Under the pieces are notes generated by a model. That model was not told the DNA's origin, ran no database searches, and saw only the letters and a list, made by a program, of their open reading frames with translations. A stretch of DNA of 64,000 nt from NCBI GenBank assembly GCA_008973525.1, contig WACJ01000045.1, forward strand, positions 1,612,001 through 1,676,000, read 5' to 3'. This DNA comes from Stenopsyche tienmushanensis (Eukaryota > Arthropoda > Insecta > Trichoptera > Stenopsychidae). Shown one piece after another: positions 61,490 through 64,000 of this stretch. Made by a program: the position numbers and the translations under genes. Each line of letters starts with the position of its first letter. Position 1 is the first letter of the stretch.

Positions 61490-64000
61490 AGGTATTGACA
61501 TCAAAAGTCTGATATTGATATAATTTCTTTTGTCATCAGATACGCCTTTGTTTTTCAGATCATGATGAAAGTTTTTTTTTTAAAATCAAATTTATAATAT
61601 ATGCACATGCAGTTTGCTTTAATTTTGTGAACTATTAGGTCTCTCCTCACTCAACACTATGGACAAAGTCGATAGGTGACCGGCGGTAGTAAGGAATTTA
61701 TTCAGTCAGCAATCTCGTGTGTCTGAGACGGGTCGTGCCCCCCTATTTAAATAATTAATCGATATCTCATTCGTAAAAATCACTTATTTCGAACTAACAA
61801 TAAAAACAATTGGAAATAACACGGTGTTCACAACGAATTGATAAGTTTGGTTCATCGAGTGTTTCGTCGAGGAGGCTGACATGTGAGTATTAAAATAACA
61901 TTACCTACCATGTGGATGTGCTTAATCCCAAATACCTTATTGTCCCCGATATAAATTACCATTTGGATATTCGTTTTTAATTATTTTAATCCAATATGTA
62001 TATGCATGATTTTAATAATGTTTTTGAGATAATTATTTGTTTTCTTCTATCCAACAATTCGGACATTAAGATCTGCCCATGATCACGCGGGTACTACATT
62101 AAGAGGGTCTAGAATTTTGTAAAAATCGATTTTTTGTACATTTTCAATGTTTAGACTTTTGAGAATATATTTACATCAGTTTTACTTCAAAAATTTATTT
62201 TAACAATAAGACCAAAAAATGATTTTTTTAAACCTTCATCATTTTGTGAAAATAAAATTATTATTTTCTCTTCAAGGTAGGAACCATAGCGATATCTTTA
62301 CTTATTAAGAATCTTTTTTTAAATTTTTATTTTAGATGACTAAAAAGGTTGACATTGTGTCAACCAGTACACGCCCTTTTTTTACCCCTTACACTTTACC
62401 AACCTAAAAAAATATTAATTTTTTAAAATTTTTGTTGTATATTTCAAAAATGTCAATAAACATCTGGCAAAAAAATGTATTGTAAAAATATTTTTTGTTT
62501 CTTTTTTATGTAACTTGAAAAAACACCCAAAATGTATGCCTCTAAATTAAAATATCTCCTTAATCTTATAGATGAAAATAACTATTTTTAAGCTCTTTTC
62601 CATCCTTTTTGACTAGTTTAATCCTTGTAATCTTGAAAAGACCAGGCCATTTATTTTTATCGACGTTCCATCATTAAGAATATTAGTATTTTTGGGTCTG
62701 TTTTTATGCGATTTTCAAAAATAATGGAACCTATCCATCATTCTTCTATAGGGGACAAAGCTTATTTTTATGCGAATGCGCATAAAAAAAATCTAAAATT
62801 AACACAAATGCTAGTTACAATCGTTCAAGTCATCCAATCATCCAATCCAATCCAATCCGATCAGAACAAATGTGAAAATAGGGTTATATTAAGAACATTT
62901 AATTACTTATCAACATATACTGGATAAACTAGAGAATGACTTATTGACTGTATCTGAAGTTTGAAAAATATTTTCAATTTTGGATTGTATAAATAATGTT
63001 TCTCAAAATTATGTCGATGAATTACTTGAGGATACTCCCTTGAATCGCGATGATATTATTGGTATTGGTGATTAAAAAAATCCTGCCCCCTTTTACTGTA
63101 AATATTATACAAGAAGCTAGTCATTTTTTTATGCGATTTTTGGTACATTCTATCGCATTGATTTGAAGTTATGCGGTTTTTAAAAATAATGGAACCTATC
63201 CCTCACTTTTCTTAGTTCAAGTCTTTTTTAAGCGTTATTTTTATTCGACTCTCCTTGGAACGTATCTATCGCATAAAAACAGACCCAAGTGTATATGGTT
63301 AGAATTGTTTTTTATTCTTACAGATTGAATTTCTTTATCTCTGTTGTTTAAATAGTAAATCCCCAACTTACCTCCTGCGAAAATAGTAAATCCCCAATTT
63401 ATTTCTTGCGTAAATCTCGAACATTATTATTTTCATTGCATGATAATATTATTATTGAACACACTATGCCATGCGTTCATAAGATCATCACTCATCATCA
63501 TGAATATTTTTTGGATCTTTAACAAAATCCACAACATATCAGTTAATCAACATCTCGCACTTTGACAACGGTGGGCATAAAATATGATAAAAATGTGACT
63601 CATTTAACACTTCTCAAAAGAGAAGAACGCTTTCTGTATAACGGAAAAGACTTAAATCTGACGTCAGCTTAAATTCGGAACGCTCAGTAGTTTCGGTTTA
63701 CACGGTACTTGATTTACATGGTTCTGTGCGTTTTTCTAGCATCAAGAAGCGAGAATTAAGACCCTTTTAATCGATGATACGCGAATCTCTTTCGTATCGA
63801 GTCTCGATTTTGTAAGACGTGGTTTAACTCCGCCAAGTTCTGACATAATCGGATAATAAAATCGAAACCGACTATTGTGTACGGGTTAAATTTCATTGCG
63901 AGGAAGCACTACACATTCAGCACATGTTAATATCCTTATCGATTCCGTGCCGTATGTCATTCGATCCGATTTCGACGATGGGTTTTCATATGAAATGTCC
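61490..64000. other. Non-genic right flank
   Basis: Outside the MITE at 62692-63288 this AT-rich end has no conserved gene. The frame 62706-62927 lies inside that MITE and is not a gene. Nothing else could be named. Confidence 0.5.
62692..63288. mobile_element. MITE with 21-bp perfect inverted ends, 597 bp
   Basis: Both ends read inward as TTGGGTCTGTTTTTATGCGA plus T, identical over 21 bases. Inside, AAATAATGGAACCTATCC occurs twice (about 62718 and 63184), each close behind a TTATGCG(A/G)TTTT block. No transposase; superfamily and target duplication not determined. Confidence 0.65.

Overview
This is nuclear genomic DNA from an arthropod, most likely an insect. The evidence is spliced animal genes with short AT-rich introns and GT-AG junctions, a Disabled (Dab) protein whose PTB, clathrin-box and DPLGTGR blocks match the insect form, and heavy littering by mariner, Tc1, piggyBac-like, Helitron-like, RTE, R1 and LTR-type elements. 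I cannot name the order or species from the sequence alone.

Six conserved genes can be read. (1) Dab, minus strand, 14069 to 1467, has fourteen coding exons that join in frame to 1606 residues. (2) A STIMATE/TMEM110 homologue lies on the plus strand from 31015 to about 33 kb. (3) BRD8, the bromodomain subunit of the Tip60/NuA4 acetyltransferase complex, lies on the plus strand at 40893-45309 with eight exons and 832 residues. (4) A TMEM209 homologue lies on the plus strand at 46436-50515. It carries at least one unavoidable, and probably three, one-base frameshifts and may be dying or mis-sequenced. (5) The AAA+ ATPase TRIP13/Pch2 lies on the minus strand at 52160-50901 as a single exon of 419 residues. 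(6) G protein beta 5 (GNB5) lies on the plus strand at 53101-57107 with nine exons, 355 residues and a 12-base last exon. Frame closure over about 10 kb of CDS in the other genes makes the TMEM209 lesions stand out.

Layout: 1-1.4 kb, Dab 3' flank with a Helitron-like repeat. 1.4-14.1 kb, Dab, whose introns hold RTE, LTR, Helitron-like and Tc1 debris and three unidentified open stretches in intron 1. 13.85-14.6 kb, a GC-rich island covering the Dab first exon and probable promoter. 14.7-31 kb, gene-poor and full of degraded DNA transposons, with one orphan candidate first exon on the minus strand at 30.36 kb. 31-33.6 kb, STIMATE. 33.7-40.8 kb, gene-poor and AT-rich. 40.9-57.1 kb, the gene-dense block BRD8-TMEM209-TRIP13-GNB5, with TMEM209/TRIP13 convergent and TRIP13/GNB5 divergent. 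57.1-64 kb, transposon mosaic (Tc1-type MITE, R1 reverse transcriptase, mariner, and a MITE with 21-bp perfect inverted ends).

The genes do not form a functional unit: endocytic adaptor, ER calcium regulator, chromatin subunit, nuclear-envelope protein, HORMA remodeller and signalling subunit. No previously undescribed system is proved here. The best leads are the lesioned TMEM209, the arginine/serine-rich block inside Dab, the unidentified open frames in Dab intron 1, and several short inverted-repeat element families.
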